This document shows, piece by piece, positions 55,296 to 63,721 of a DNA stretch of 64,000 nt. Position numbers and translations under genes: made by a program. The stretch spans positions 49,853-113,852 of the forward strand of contig NZ_PVUE01000016.1 of NCBI RefSeq assembly GCF_003003235.1. Direction: 5' to 3'. Source of the stretch: Antricoccus suffuscus (GTDB lineage: Bacteria > Actinomycetota > Actinomycetes > Mycobacteriales > Antricoccaceae). Under the pieces are notes generated by a model. It was not told the DNA's origin and searched no databases. It saw nothing but the letters and a program-made list of their open reading frames with translations. Positions within the stretch are counted from its first letter, which is position 1, and the number at the start of each line of letters is the position of its first letter.

Positions 55296-56033
55296 GTGAT
55301 CAGCAGACTCTCCCCGGCGACGCGGATCGGGCTTGCGATCGCGATCGCGACCGGCCTGTACGGCGTCTCCTTTGGCGCTTTGAGCGTCGCCTCCGGACTA
55401 GACCTGTGGCAGACAATGGTGCTGAGCCTGTTGTTGTTCAGCGGCGGTTCGCAGTTCGGTTTCATCGGGGTGATCAGCGCGGGCGGTTCCGGGGTGGCGG
55501 CCATGAGTACGGCGGTCCTGCTGGGCATCCGCAACGGCGTGTACGGAATGCAGATCAATGCGCTCCTGAGGCCGCGCGGCATCACCAAGTTGGCGGCGGC
55601 GCAGGTCACGATCGACGAGTCGACAGCGGTGTGCACAAGCCAAGTGGAGGTCCGTGAGCAGCAGCGCGGGTTCTGGGTGACCGGCGTCGCGATCTTCGTC
55701 CTATGGAACCTGTTCACGTTTCTCGGTGCGATTGTTGGTGACGCGGCCGGTGACCCAAAGCAATGGGGGCTCGACGGCGCCGCAGTAGGCGGATTCCTAG
55801 GGCTGCTGTGGCCGAGGCTGAAAAACGGTGAGGCGTGGGCGATTGCCGCCGTTGCTGCGGTGACCACGGTCATGCTCACGCCGTGGATCCCTAGTGGACT
55901 GCCGATCCTCGCGGCCGCGCTCGTGGTCGCGGCGATTGGATTCGTCAAGAGCCGGCACCGGGTCCAGCGGCCAGAGGACAGCGCACCGGTCATCGACGAC
56001 GCCGACCGACGAATCGCGGGTGAGGGACAGTGA
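55296..56033 (+). CDS. azlC: AzlC-family branched-chain amino acid exporter, large subunit
   Basis: 245 residues, mostly hydrophobic, with GLYGVSFGALSVASGLDLWQ and LLLFSGGSQFGFIGVISAGG, the conserved AzlC core. Start is GTG. It overlaps the small subunit gene by four bases. AzlCD pairs export branched-chain amino acids or analogues. Confidence 0.87.
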   Translation: MISRLSPATRIGLAIAIATGLYGVSFGALSVASGLDLWQTMVLSLLLFSGGSQFGFIGVISAGGSGVAAMSTAVLLGIRNGVYGMQINALLRPRGITKLAAAQVTIDESTAVCTSQVEVREQQRGFWVTGVAIFVLWNLFTFLGAIVGDAAGDPKQWGLDGAAVGGFLGLLWPRLKNGEAWAIAAVAAVTTVMLTPWIPSGLPILAAALVVAAIGFVKSRHRVQRPEDSAPVIDDADRRIAGEGQ

Positions 56034-56332
56034 CCCTGTGGTGGTGGATCCTCGGGACCAGCGTCCTGTGCTTCGGTACCAAGTGCCTCGGATACGTCGT
56101 GCCGAGCAAGATCATGGACAACCCCCGGATTGCCTATATGTCAGGGATTGTGACCATCGGTCTGCTGGCGGCACTGACCGCTGCGAATACCGTCTCCAGT
56201 GGCCAGAACGTCGTGTTCGATGCTCGGATCGGGGGGCTGGTGGCCGCCGCGATTGCCTTGAAACTCAAAGCTCCCTTCATCGTCGTGGTCATCGTGGGGG
56301 CGGCGGCCACCGGCGTACTTCGGCTGATCTAG
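56030..56332 (+). CDS. azlD: AzlD-family small subunit of branched-chain amino acid exporter
   Basis: 100 residues with three or four membrane segments. It has the AzlD-like opening LWWWILGTSVLCFGTKCLGY and PSKIMDNPRIAYMSG. GTG start overlaps azlC by four bases. Its stop codon lies in a CTAG that also serves as the stop of the opposing gene. Confidence 0.86.
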   Translation: MTLWWWILGTSVLCFGTKCLGYVVPSKIMDNPRIAYMSGIVTIGLLAALTAANTVSSGQNVVFDARIGGLVAAAIALKLKAPFIVVVIVGAAATGVLRLI

Positions 56333-57540
56333 GTACGGCGTCTCCGTCCGGCTGCGGCGCAGACGATCCCGCCGACAATCAGCCCGGTGGCGACGGCGAG
56401 CGACTCGGTGGCGTTGAGGCCGGTATATGCGAGTTGGGGCTGCTCCGCGACCGCCTGCACGGGAGCAGCGATCGGGGCGGGCATCGGCGGTGTGGGCCGT
56501 GGGACCTCGACGGGCTGAGTGACAGGGGCAGGTGGCGGCGGCGTCACGTCTAGTGGGGGCGGCGGCGTCGGCGCCGAAGGACGTGGTTTCCAGGCCACCG
56601 GGATCTCGGCGTGTACGTCGATCGCCTTGACCGCGGCCACTGCGAGCAGTTGTGTCGCTGCCGGAGTGGTCGTGACCGCTGGCGTGAACAGTCGTCCGAC
56701 CTGCGCCGTAGCCGTGGCCGTGGTGGTCCCGGAAACTGTCACGGCGCCTCCGGTCGCGTCGCCCGGTACGTCGAGATACACCTCCGCGCCGTTGGTGACG
56801 GTGCCGGTCGGCGTACCGTCCGCGTCGACGAGCATCGCGCCGTCGAATCCAACGGCGTCGATGTCGACACTCTCACCGGTGGTCGTGACCGTGATCGGAC
56901 CTATCGGCGTACCGGCCAGGCCGACGGTGGTGTCGATCTTCAGATCAAGCGTGGGGTCGGGCTCGGGTTGCATCCCGGTGTTGGTCGGGCCGGTGAGGTA
57001 TCCGTACATCGCCGCCACGTCGGCTTGTTCGGCGGGCGTGCCCTGCACGTGCGCGCCGTCAAGCGTGATTCCATCCGAGAACAGCCAGACCGCAGCCTGG
57101 GTCGCGGCGATCGCCTCGGCATCGGACAATCCGTCGTTGAACGCCAACCCGGTCGTCGACTCGACCTCGGTGAGCGCGAGATGCGGGTAGGAATGGTGCA
57201 TCGCCCAGCTGATGTACGCGCCGTTGGGCGTGAGCGAGGCAAGATCGGACCATGGAGCCTCCTGAAGAGGTACGTCAGGGTGATAGCTGTTGTGGAAGTC
57301 GACGCAGTAGGCGATCAGATGCTCCTGACCGTCGCCGGTATCCACGTCGTAGAGGTAGGTGCCGTAGGACTCGTCGTCGACCAGCAAGCTGAGTCCCTGT
57401 CCTACATGGGGTCCGGTCTTGGGATAGCCGGGGCTGAATGGTGCTGCGTCCGCGCTGGAGGTCGCAAGTATTGGGCAAATGATCGCCAACGCGCCGATCA
57501 GGGCGGCCGTCGACAGCCCTCGAGTTGTACGCCGTTTCAT
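56329..57540 (-). CDS. Cell-wall-anchored thioester (TQXA) domain protein with LAxTG signal
   Basis: 403 residues. A cleavable signal peptide is followed by a thioester domain: Cys in LIAYCVDFHNSYHPD and the TQxA-type partner in AIAATQAAVWLFSDG. These two elements form an internal Cys-Gln thioester in bacterial adhesins. A beta-rich segment and a Pro-rich stalk come next. The end is QLAYTGLNATES, a hydrophobic helix and GRRRRT, a sortase signal of the LAxTG type used by class E sortases. No sortase is in the window. It may bind surfaces covalently. Confidence 0.85.
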   Translation of the reverse strand: MKRRTTRGLSTAALIGALAIICPILATSSADAAPFSPGYPKTGPHVGQGLSLLVDDESYGTYLYDVDTGDGQEHLIAYCVDFHNSYHPDVPLQEAPWSDLASLTPNGAYISWAMHHSYPHLALTEVESTTGLAFNDGLSDAEAIAATQAAVWLFSDGITLDGAHVQGTPAEQADVAAMYGYLTGPTNTGMQPEPDPTLDLKIDTTVGLAGTPIGPITVTTTGESVDIDAVGFDGAMLVDADGTPTGTVTNGAEVYLDVPGDATGGAVTVSGTTTATATAQVGRLFTPAVTTTPAATQLLAVAAVKAIDVHAEIPVAWKPRPSAPTPPPPLDVTPPPPAPVTQPVEVPRPTPPMPAPIAAPVQAVAEQPQLAYTGLNATESLAVATGLIVGGIVCAAAGRRRRT

Positions 57541-57675
57541 GCAAGTTCCCGTCGCTTGAGATGGAGGATTTCAAGCAACGTAAGGAAGAATTCGGCGTCC
57601 GTGTGGTTCGTATCAGAACCTGTGGACGGCACCTGCTGGCTGTGGACGTTGGTTTGACAGCAGGCACGGCGTGGG

Positions 57676-58806
57676 CTAGCCGGCGTACACGTCTACCTCG
57701 GTGGCCTTGACGCTCAGCCATACCCGATCGCCCCGTGCGAGGTCGAGCTCGGCGACAGCTCCGGCGGTGACATCGATAAGCGCCGAGGGCGTACCGTCCA
57801 CCTGCACCCGGATCCGATCGGTCAGCAGCTCCAAGCCGGCAACCGTTCCCTCCCAGGCATTTCGGGGGCTTGAGTGCTCGGGCCGCGTCGCGTGGATCGC
57901 CACCGACGTCGGCCGTACGGCGACCAGCGCGCGGGAGCCGACTGGCGGCAGTTCCGCGCTCATGTCGCCCGCGGCGTACGCCGAACCAAAAAGCTTCCCG
58001 CCACCGTCGAGCTCGACTGCGGCATCGGGCCGTACGACGCCGGCGTAGAGGTTGAGGCCGACCAGGCGGGCAATGTACGACGTCGACGGCCGTCGCGCGA
58101 CGTCCGCGGGAGCGCCCTGTTGTACGACGCGACCGTGCTCGATGACGAGCAGCCGGTCGGTCATCACCATTGCCTCGAGCGGATCATGCGTGACGATCAA
58201 GGTCGGTCCACCGAAGTCGCGCAGGTGGTCTCGTAGTCCGTTGCGCACCTCCAGCTTGGTGCGGGCGTCGAGCGCGGACAGTGGCTCGTCGAGCAACAAG
58301 ATCCCGGGATCTGCCGCCAGCGCGCGCGCCAGCGCCACCCGCTGCGCCTGGCCACCGGACAGCTGCGCCGGCTTGCGGGAGGCGAACTCCGACAGGTCCA
58401 GCCGGTCGAGCCACGTGCCCGCACGCGCTCGCGATTCCCGGCGCCCGGCGCCTTGAGCGCGGGCCGCGAAGGCGACGTTATCGAGCACCGACAAATGTGG
58501 AAACAGTCGGTAGTTCTGGAAAACCAGTCCGACAGGTCGGCGTTCCGCGGGATAGAAGACATCCGCGGCCGGGTCGTCGTACACCTCGTCACCGAGCGCG
58601 ATCGACCCTTCGGTAAGAGCCGAGAGACCGGCCAGCGTGCGCAGCAGTGTGCTCTTGCCGGCTCCGTTGGGGCCGATCACGCCGAGCACTTCACCTGGGG
58701 CGACGGTGAAGTCGACGTCCAATACGAAGCTGCCGCGCTCGACGGTCGCGTTTACGTGCAACGGTCTCGGCGACGCTGTCGTCAGCTGCATGGTCGTATC
58801 GCTCAT
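57676..58806 (-). CDS. modC: Molybdate ABC transporter ATP-binding protein ModC
   Basis: 376 residues. Walker A is GPNGAGKSTLLRTLAG, the signature is LSGGQAQRVALARALAADPG, Walker B is LLLDEPLSALDARTKLEVRN. The C-terminus carries a TOBE domain (AWEGTVAGLELLTDRIRVQV and LARGDRVWLSVKATEV), as in ModC. ATG 58806 overlaps modB by ATGA; the frame is open further upstream. Confidence 0.9.
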   Translation of the reverse strand: MSDTTMQLTTASPRPLHVNATVERGSFVLDVDFTVAPGEVLGVIGPNGAGKSTLLRTLAGLSALTEGSIALGDEVYDDPAADVFYPAERRPVGLVFQNYRLFPHLSVLDNVAFAARAQGAGRRESRARAGTWLDRLDLSEFASRKPAQLSGGQAQRVALARALAADPGILLLDEPLSALDARTKLEVRNGLRDHLRDFGGPTLIVTHDPLEAMVMTDRLLVIEHGRVVQQGAPADVARRPSTSYIARLVGLNLYAGVVRPDAAVELDGGGKLFGSAYAAGDMSAELPPVGSRALVAVRPTSVAIHATRPEHSSPRNAWEGTVAGLELLTDRIRVQVDGTPSALIDVTAGAVAELDLARGDRVWLSVKATEVDVYAG

Positions 58807-59636
58807 ATCGTGGCCCCGCTTCCACGTAACCATCGCTGCCGCATGCTCGCCAGCACGACCACCGCGACCAAGAGCAGCACAAGGCTAAGTGCGATGGCGG
58901 CATCGGGATCGGTCTGCAACGCGTTGTAGACCGCGAGCGGCATGGTCTGCGTCGTACCGGGGAAGTTACCGGCAAAGGTGATGGTGGCGCCAAACTCGCC
59001 GAGAGCGCGGGCCCAGCACAGCACCGAGCCGGCCACCAGCGACGGCCCGATCAACGGCAGCGTCACTCGCCTGAAGATCGTCGTACGAGAGGCGCCGAGC
59101 GTGGCCGCGGCCTCGTCGAGTCCGCGGTCGGCCGACCGCAGGGCGCCTTCGACGGTCACGATCAGGAATGGCATGGCCACAAATGCCTCGGCAACGATGA
59201 CGCCGGGCGTCGTGAACGGCAGGAAGAAGTCGAACCAGTCGCCGAGATACCGCCCGACGATCCCGTTACGGCCGAACGCCATCAGCAGCGCCACACCACC
59301 GACGACCGGCGGCAACACCAGTGGCAGCGTGACAAGCGCTCGCAGCAGGCCAATCCCAGGCACGTTGACCCTGGCCAGCACCCATGCGAGGGGTACGCCG
59401 ATGACCAGCGAGATCGCGGTTGCCGACGTGGCGCAGATCAGCGAGAGCCGCAACGCTGTCAGGGCATCACTGTTGCTGAGGATCTGGCCGAGACCGCTCC
59501 ACGGTGCCCTGATGATGAGCGCGACAAGCGGGATCAGCAAGAACAACACCGCGACAGTGGCGGGAATGCCGATAATTGCGGGCGCTCCAGTCTTATCGAC
59601 GCGCCGTTGTTTCGTCGTACGACGTGGTTGCCCCAC
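58803..59636 (-). CDS. modB: Molybdate ABC transporter permease ModB
   Basis: 277 residues from the GTG at 59636, preceded by AGGGGTGA; an earlier start would overlap modA. Several membrane segments and the EAA loop DEAAATLGASRTTIFRRVTL are seen. The LREFG-like ALGEFGATITFAGN stretch is a ModB hallmark. It lies between modA and modC on one transcript. Confidence 0.9.
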   Translation of the reverse strand: MGQPRRTTKQRRVDKTGAPAIIGIPATVAVLFLLIPLVALIIRAPWSGLGQILSNSDALTALRLSLICATSATAISLVIGVPLAWVLARVNVPGIGLLRALVTLPLVLPPVVGGVALLMAFGRNGIVGRYLGDWFDFFLPFTTPGVIVAEAFVAMPFLIVTVEGALRSADRGLDEAAATLGASRTTIFRRVTLPLIGPSLVAGSVLCWARALGEFGATITFAGNFPGTTQTMPLAVYNALQTDPDAAIALSLVLLLVAVVVLASMRQRWLRGSGATI

Positions 59637-59664
59637 TGCTATCTGGTCACCCCTGGTCGAGCTG

Positions 59665-60465
59665 CTACGGCTTCGCGAATCCCGCTTTCTCAAGAACCTT
59701 AATGCCGTCGGCCGACAGCACGTAGTCCATGAACGCCTTGGCGCCGTCGGCGTTGGGGGCCTTCTTCATCGTTGCAATGGGGTAGTCGGTCGTCGCGTTG
59801 ACGTCATCGGGGATTTCGATGCCCTTGATCTTGTCGCCGGCAGCCTTGACGTCGGTGACATAGACGACCGCGGCATCGGCCTCATTGAGCTCTACTTTGG
59901 TCAGCGTGCTCTTGACGTCCTGCTCCAATGTGACAGGCGTGACCTTCAGGCCAGCGTTGGTGAACACCTTTGCGGCAGTCACTCCGCACGGCACTTGGGG
60001 CTGACAGAGCGCGACCTTGACGTCGGGCTTGGCGAGGTCGGCGAGCTTGGTGATCTTCGCCGGGTTCGATGCGGGTACGGCGATCTGCATCTTGTTCTGG
60101 ACAAAGGTGGTCGGAGTCTCGGCCTTGCCGGTGTCGGTTACGGCGGTCATGTTCTTTGTCGACGCAGACGCGAAGACATCGACGGGGGCGTCCTGGTTGA
60201 TTTGCTCAGCGAGCGCCGAGCTGCCGCCGTAGCTGATCTTTACCGTGGTGCCGGGATTGGCCTTCTCGAACGACTTGGCAATGGTGTCGAACGACTCCGT
60301 CAACGATGCTGCAGCGAGGACTGTGATGGTGCCGGTGACCTTCGATGCCGAACTGTCGTTGCTGTTAGACGACGCAGAGCCCGAGTCTTTGCTCGACGAG
60401 CAACCGCCGACGAGGGTGGTGAGCGCGGCGATCGCTGCTATGGCCAGCGTGGTACGACGACGCAT
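59665..60465 (-). CDS. modA: Molybdate-binding lipoprotein ModA
   Basis: 266 residues, lipobox VGGC with Cys22. TVLAAASLTESFDTIAKSFE, FSYGGSSAL-like ISYGGSSALAEQINQDAPVD, and VALCQPQVPCGVTAAKVFTN are textbook ModA oxyanion-binding segments. It captures molybdate or tungstate for ModBC. Confidence 0.93.
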   Translation of the reverse strand: MRRRTTLAIAAIAALTTLVGGCSSSKDSGSASSNSNDSSASKVTGTITVLAAASLTESFDTIAKSFEKANPGTTVKISYGGSSALAEQINQDAPVDVFASASTKNMTAVTDTGKAETPTTFVQNKMQIAVPASNPAKITKLADLAKPDVKVALCQPQVPCGVTAAKVFTNAGLKVTPVTLEQDVKSTLTKVELNEADAAVVYVTDVKAAGDKIKGIEIPDDVNATTDYPIATMKKAPNADGAKAFMDYVLSADGIKVLEKAGFAKP

Positions 60466-60494
60466 ATGGACTCCTTTGTTGATGCTTGGCGGAT

Positions 60495-60902
60495 TTATGG
60501 CTGAACGGGCACTTCGATGACAACGTTGGTGGACTTGACCGAGGCGACCGCGAGGGTGCCCGGTTTGAGCTCGAGCTCGTCGGCGGCCTCGCGACTCATG
60601 AGGGACACGACTCGATGCGGCCCGGCCTGCATCTCGACCTTCGCCATCACGGTGTCCTTGACGACGTTGGTCACGAGGCCGACGAATCGGTTGCGCGCGG
60701 ATTCCCGAATGACTGGCTCGGGTGTGGGGCGGTCGGTGGAGCGGGCGAGTTCCTCGGCGAAGCGGGCGAGGTCTGCGCCCTCAATAGCGAGGCGGCCGTT
60801 TTCGGTCATCGTCGCGACTCGTCCGGCGTCAGCCCATCGCCGAAGTGTGTCGTCGCTGACGCCCAGGAGGTTTGCGGCCTCACGAATCCGAAACTTTGTC
60901 AT
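60495..60902 (-). CDS. MerR-HTH/TOBE molybdate-responsive protein
   Basis: 135 residues. An N-terminal MerR-type HTH (IREAANLLGVSDDTLRRWAD) is followed by a TOBE/Mop oxyanion-binding domain (ARNRFVGLVTNVVKDTVMAK and LMSREAADELELKPGTLAVA). This one-domain-each layout is a compact substitute for ModE. It starts the mod operon and a palindrome overlaps its own start codon. Confidence 0.88.
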   Translation of the reverse strand: MTKFRIREAANLLGVSDDTLRRWADAGRVATMTENGRLAIEGADLARFAEELARSTDRPTPEPVIRESARNRFVGLVTNVVKDTVMAKVEMQAGPHRVVSLMSREAADELELKPGTLAVASVKSTNVVIEVPVQP

Positions 60903-60910
60903 GCGACAAA
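60895..60910. promoter_or_regulatory. Candidate autoregulatory operator over the TOBE-regulator start
   Basis: TTTGTC at 60895-60900 and GACAAA at 60905-60910 form perfect 6-bp inverted repeats around ATGC, covering the regulator's ATG on the minus strand. The position favours feedback control of the mod operon by its own product. Confidence 0.45.
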
Positions 60911-61069
60911 TATAGCCGCAAGTGTGTCTGCACCTGCGTCTAGGAGCGGCGTACGCGGGACCCGGACTGTTTTATCTCCGCAACTGCGGACACTGCTTGG
61001 CCCGGATGGTGAGGTGAGCGGATGGACCATAATGGCCTTCGGGGCAGATCCGAGGAGTTAGGTGACCTG

Positions 61070-61834
61070 ATGCCAGAGCACGTTGTCTCGTTGAACACCG
61101 ATATCGGAGAGGGGTACGGCGCGTGGCGGATCGCCGATGACGCCGCCCTTCTGGGCGTCGTAACGGATGCCAACATGGCTTGCGGGTTTCACGCCGGCGA
61201 CCCCGACATCATGCGCCAGACGTGCGAGACGGCCGCGGCAAACGGCGTCGGTATCGGTGCCCAGGTCGGCTTCCACGACATCATCGGTTTTGGGCGTCGC
61301 TTCATCGAAATCTCCCGCGCCAGCTTGACCAACGACCTCATCTACCAGCTCGGCGCGTTGTCGGCGTTCGCCGAACTCGTCGGATCGCCGGTCGCATACG
61401 TAAAAGCGCACGGCGCGCTTTATCACGCCGCGGTCCAGCACGAGCAGTACGCCGGCGCCGTGATCGACGCGATTCGGTCGTTCGATGCGTCGCTGCCGTT
61501 TCTGTGCCAACCGGGCACATCCTTCTCGGCGCGCGCCGAGAAGGCCGGTCTGCGCACCGTCCGCGAGGGCTACATTGATCGTGCCTATCAGCCGGACGGG
61601 CTGCTCGTTCCCCGCGGAACGCCGGACGCGGTCATCACCGACATCGACGAAGCGTGCCGCCGCGCGGTCGCGATGGCACAGTCCGGCGAGATCACTGCCA
61701 TTGACGGCAGCGTGATCGCGATGCCCGTCGACTCGGTGTGCATCCATTCTGACTCGCCGGGTGCATCCGAGGTGGCCCAGGCGGTTCGGGCGGCGCTTAT
61801 CGATGCCGGCATCGCCCTAAGCCGGATCGAATAG
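61070..61834 (+). CDS. pxpA: 5-oxoprolinase subunit A (LamB/YcsF family)
   Basis: 254 residues. SLNTDIGEGYGAWRIADDAA, NMACGFHAGDPDIMRQTCE and IGAQVGFHDIIGFGRR are diagnostic of PxpA. ATG 61070 was chosen because the family begins there and AGGTGA precedes it. With PxpB and PxpC it uses ATP to open 5-oxoproline to glutamate. The next gene starts two bases after its stop. Confidence 0.93.
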   Translation: MPEHVVSLNTDIGEGYGAWRIADDAALLGVVTDANMACGFHAGDPDIMRQTCETAAANGVGIGAQVGFHDIIGFGRRFIEISRASLTNDLIYQLGALSAFAELVGSPVAYVKAHGALYHAAVQHEQYAGAVIDAIRSFDASLPFLCQPGTSFSARAEKAGLRTVREGYIDRAYQPDGLLVPRGTPDAVITDIDEACRRAVAMAQSGEITAIDGSVIAMPVDSVCIHSDSPGASEVAQAVRAALIDAGIALSRIE

Positions 61835-61836
61835 GC

Positions 61837-62457
61837 ATGAGCGCGCTGTCGATGTGGTCCGTCGGCGAGGACGGACTGCTCATCGAACTCCCGGATGTGG
61901 GGGCCGTGCATATGCTCGCCGATCTCATCCGCAGCCACGAGTACGCCGACCGGCTTGTCGAGCTGATACCCGCGGCTCGGACGGTCATGCTCGTCGGTCC
62001 GCGGGAGGTGCTGCGGCGTATCGGCGACGACGTAAGGACTTTCGAACCAGGCACCGCGCCGGGGGGCGAACCGCGCACCGTCGAGATTCCGATCCGGTAC
62101 GACGGTGTGGATCTCGACGACGTCGCGTCGAGGACCGGCTTGAGTGTCGAGGAGATCGTTTCCGCGCACAGCGGCGCCGCGTACAGCGTTGACTTCTTCG
62201 GGTTCTCGCCCGGGTTGGCATACATTTCCGGTACGCCGCAGGCGATCCGGATTCCACGCCGGGACAACCCGCGCACGCGCGTGCCGGTCGGCGCGGTCGC
62301 GATCGCCAATGAATACACGGTGATCTATCCGGCCGCTACGCCTGGCGGATGGAGCATCATCGGCACGCTCGAGGGACCACCGATGTGGGATACCAATGCG
62401 GACCCACCGACTCGGGTGGGGCTCGGTGACCGGATCATGTTTCGGAGGGTCGGATGA
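61837..62457 (+). CDS. pxpB: 5-oxoprolinase subunit B (KipI-like)
   Basis: 206 residues. The C-terminal AYSVDFFGFSPGLAYISGTP, then RIPRRDNPRTRVPVGAVAIA and YPAATPGGWSIIGT, is the carboxyltransferase-like domain shared by KipI/PxpB. The gene overlaps pxpC by ATGA. Confidence 0.92.
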   Translation: MSALSMWSVGEDGLLIELPDVGAVHMLADLIRSHEYADRLVELIPAARTVMLVGPREVLRRIGDDVRTFEPGTAPGGEPRTVEIPIRYDGVDLDDVASRTGLSVEEIVSAHSGAAYSVDFFGFSPGLAYISGTPQAIRIPRRDNPRTRVPVGAVAIANEYTVIYPAATPGGWSIIGTLEGPPMWDTNADPPTRVGLGDRIMFRRVG

Positions 62458-63311
62458 TCGAGATCGTGGCGACCGGTCTGGAGGCGACGGTTCAAGACGT
62501 GGGCCGAAGCGGCTGGGCGCACCTCGGCGTACCGCGGGCCGGCGCCGCCGACCTCGCGGCATACGACTTGGCCAACCGGCTGGTCGGCAATCCGGCCGAT
62601 GCGGCCGCGGTGGAATTCCTGCTCGGCGGGCTCGCGGTCCGGTTCACCGAACCGACGTCTTTTGCGCTGACCGGCGCGCCCGTCCCCGTCACGCTCGATG
62701 GGCGTGGCGTAGACATGGCGACGACGACGTACGCCGCCACTGGCCAAAAACTTGTTACTGGGCGGGCGATCTACGGGTTGCGCACGTATCTGGGTGTCGG
62801 CGGCGGCATCGATGTGGAGCGCGTGCTGGGAAGTCGCTCGTCGGACACGCTTTCCGGCCTTGGCCCACCGCGGCTCACTGACGGCGACACCCTACCTATT
62901 GGCCGTCACAGTGGTACCTCTGGTACGCCGACAGACGTGGTCGTCGACACCGCAAGCGCCACCGACGAGATCGAGGTCCGGTTCATCCGCGGCCCGCGTG
63001 CCGACTTCTTCAGCGATCAGGCCCGTGAACTGTTTGAGGCTGCACGGTGGACTGTGTCTTCCGATATCAACCGAGTCGGCGCGCGTCTCGAGGGGCCGCG
63101 CCTTGAGTACGCCGGCGATGTCCAATTGCCGAGCGAAGGCATGCTCGTCGGCTCCGTCCAGGTGCCGCCGTCTGGGCAGCCGATCATTTTCCTAGCTAAC
63201 CATCCACCGAGTGGTGGGTACCCGATTATCGGTGTCGTGATCGGCGCCGATGTCGGGAAGGTCGCCCAAGCCGAACCCGGCAAGACCGTTCACTTCCGCG
63301 CCGTGTCGTAA
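62454..63311 (+). CDS. pxpC: 5-oxoprolinase subunit C (KipA-like)
   Basis: 285 residues. TVQDVGRSGWAHLGVPRAGA, then DLANRLVGNPADAAAVEFLL, is the unmistakable start of the biotin-dependent-carboxylase-like KipA family. SSDINRVGARLEGPRLEYAG and GYPIIGVVIGADVGKVAQAE follow. It completes the PxpABC complex. Confidence 0.93.
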   Translation: MIEIVATGLEATVQDVGRSGWAHLGVPRAGAADLAAYDLANRLVGNPADAAAVEFLLGGLAVRFTEPTSFALTGAPVPVTLDGRGVDMATTTYAATGQKLVTGRAIYGLRTYLGVGGGIDVERVLGSRSSDTLSGLGPPRLTDGDTLPIGRHSGTSGTPTDVVVDTASATDEIEVRFIRGPRADFFSDQARELFEAARWTVSSDINRVGARLEGPRLEYAGDVQLPSEGMLVGSVQVPPSGQPIIFLANHPPSGGYPIIGVVIGADVGKVAQAEPGKTVHFRAVS

Positions 63312-63446
63312 CCGTCGCTTCCTTGACAGCTGGAATTCGCCGAAGTCGTCGGCACCGCGCAGGTGCCGCAAGCGAGTGGTCAGTTCTTGCGGCCGCTGCC
63401 GAGCGCCCAGACTGCCGCAGGCACGGCCTAAAAAGCAACAGACTCC

Positions 63447-63500
63447 TAGACGCACCTTGTCTACACACGAGATCCGCGCTCGCGCTCCGGCGGGAGCGCG
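63447..63500 (+). repeat. Direct repeat copy 1 (54 bp) with internal hairpin
   Basis: It matches 63662-63715 at 50 of 54 positions. It begins TAGAC and has GTCTA after seven bases (a 5-bp inverted pair). TCGCGCTCC at 63480-63488 pairs with GGAGCGCGA at 63493-63501 over the loop GGCG. Confidence 0.8.
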
Positions 63501-63640
63501 AAACCCGCGCCGCAATGTTGAGCGAGCGTGCTAATCGACACCACCTGGTGCGGCAGTGTCCGGTAGTGCGCTCTGGCGGAAGTGTTCCGCTTGTCGGCGT
63601 TGACCGTGATGCAGGACGTCCTAGCCAGGTTTGGCGGTTC

Positions 63641-63683
63641 GTGTGTAGAGGATGGGCGCTATAGACGCCCTTTGTCTACACAC
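63641..63683. repeat. Two-step inverted repeat (hairpin)
   Basis: GTGTGTAGA at 63641-63649 pairs with TCTACACAC at 63675-63683. Inside, GGGCG at 63654-63658 pairs with CGCCC at 63666-63670 over a seven-base loop. The outer right arm lies inside repeat copy 2. It may end transcription of the gene entering from the right, or be part of a small repeat element. Confidence 0.7.
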
Positions 63684-63715
63684 GAGATCCGCGGTCGCGC
63701 TCCGGCGGGAGCGCT
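63662..63715 (+). repeat. Direct repeat copy 2 (54 bp) with internal hairpin
   Basis: It matches copy 1 with four mismatches. GCGCTCC at 63697-63703 pairs with GGAGCGC at 63708-63714 over GGCG. The copy ends six bases from the stop codon of the minus-strand gene at 63722. Confidence 0.8.
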
Positions 63716-63721
63716 GCGTTT

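Larger units (their letters stand above)
63312..63721. other. Gene-free region with repeats and hairpins
   Basis: 410 bases between pxpC and the last gene. No open frame here has family-like content. It contains two copies of a 54-bp direct repeat and a longer cruciform-type structure, listed separately. Its function is not evident. Confidence 0.6.

Noticed and set aside
56611..57657. 348-codon open frame on the plus strand opposite the thioester protein
   Set aside because: Arg/Gly/Val-rich shadow of a gene with signal peptide, thioester motifs and sorting signal.
58942..60504. 520-codon open frame on the plus strand across modB and modA
   Set aside because: Antisense to two well-supported molybdate transporter genes; its composition (Ser/Arg/Thr then Gly/Arg-rich) is typical of a shadow.
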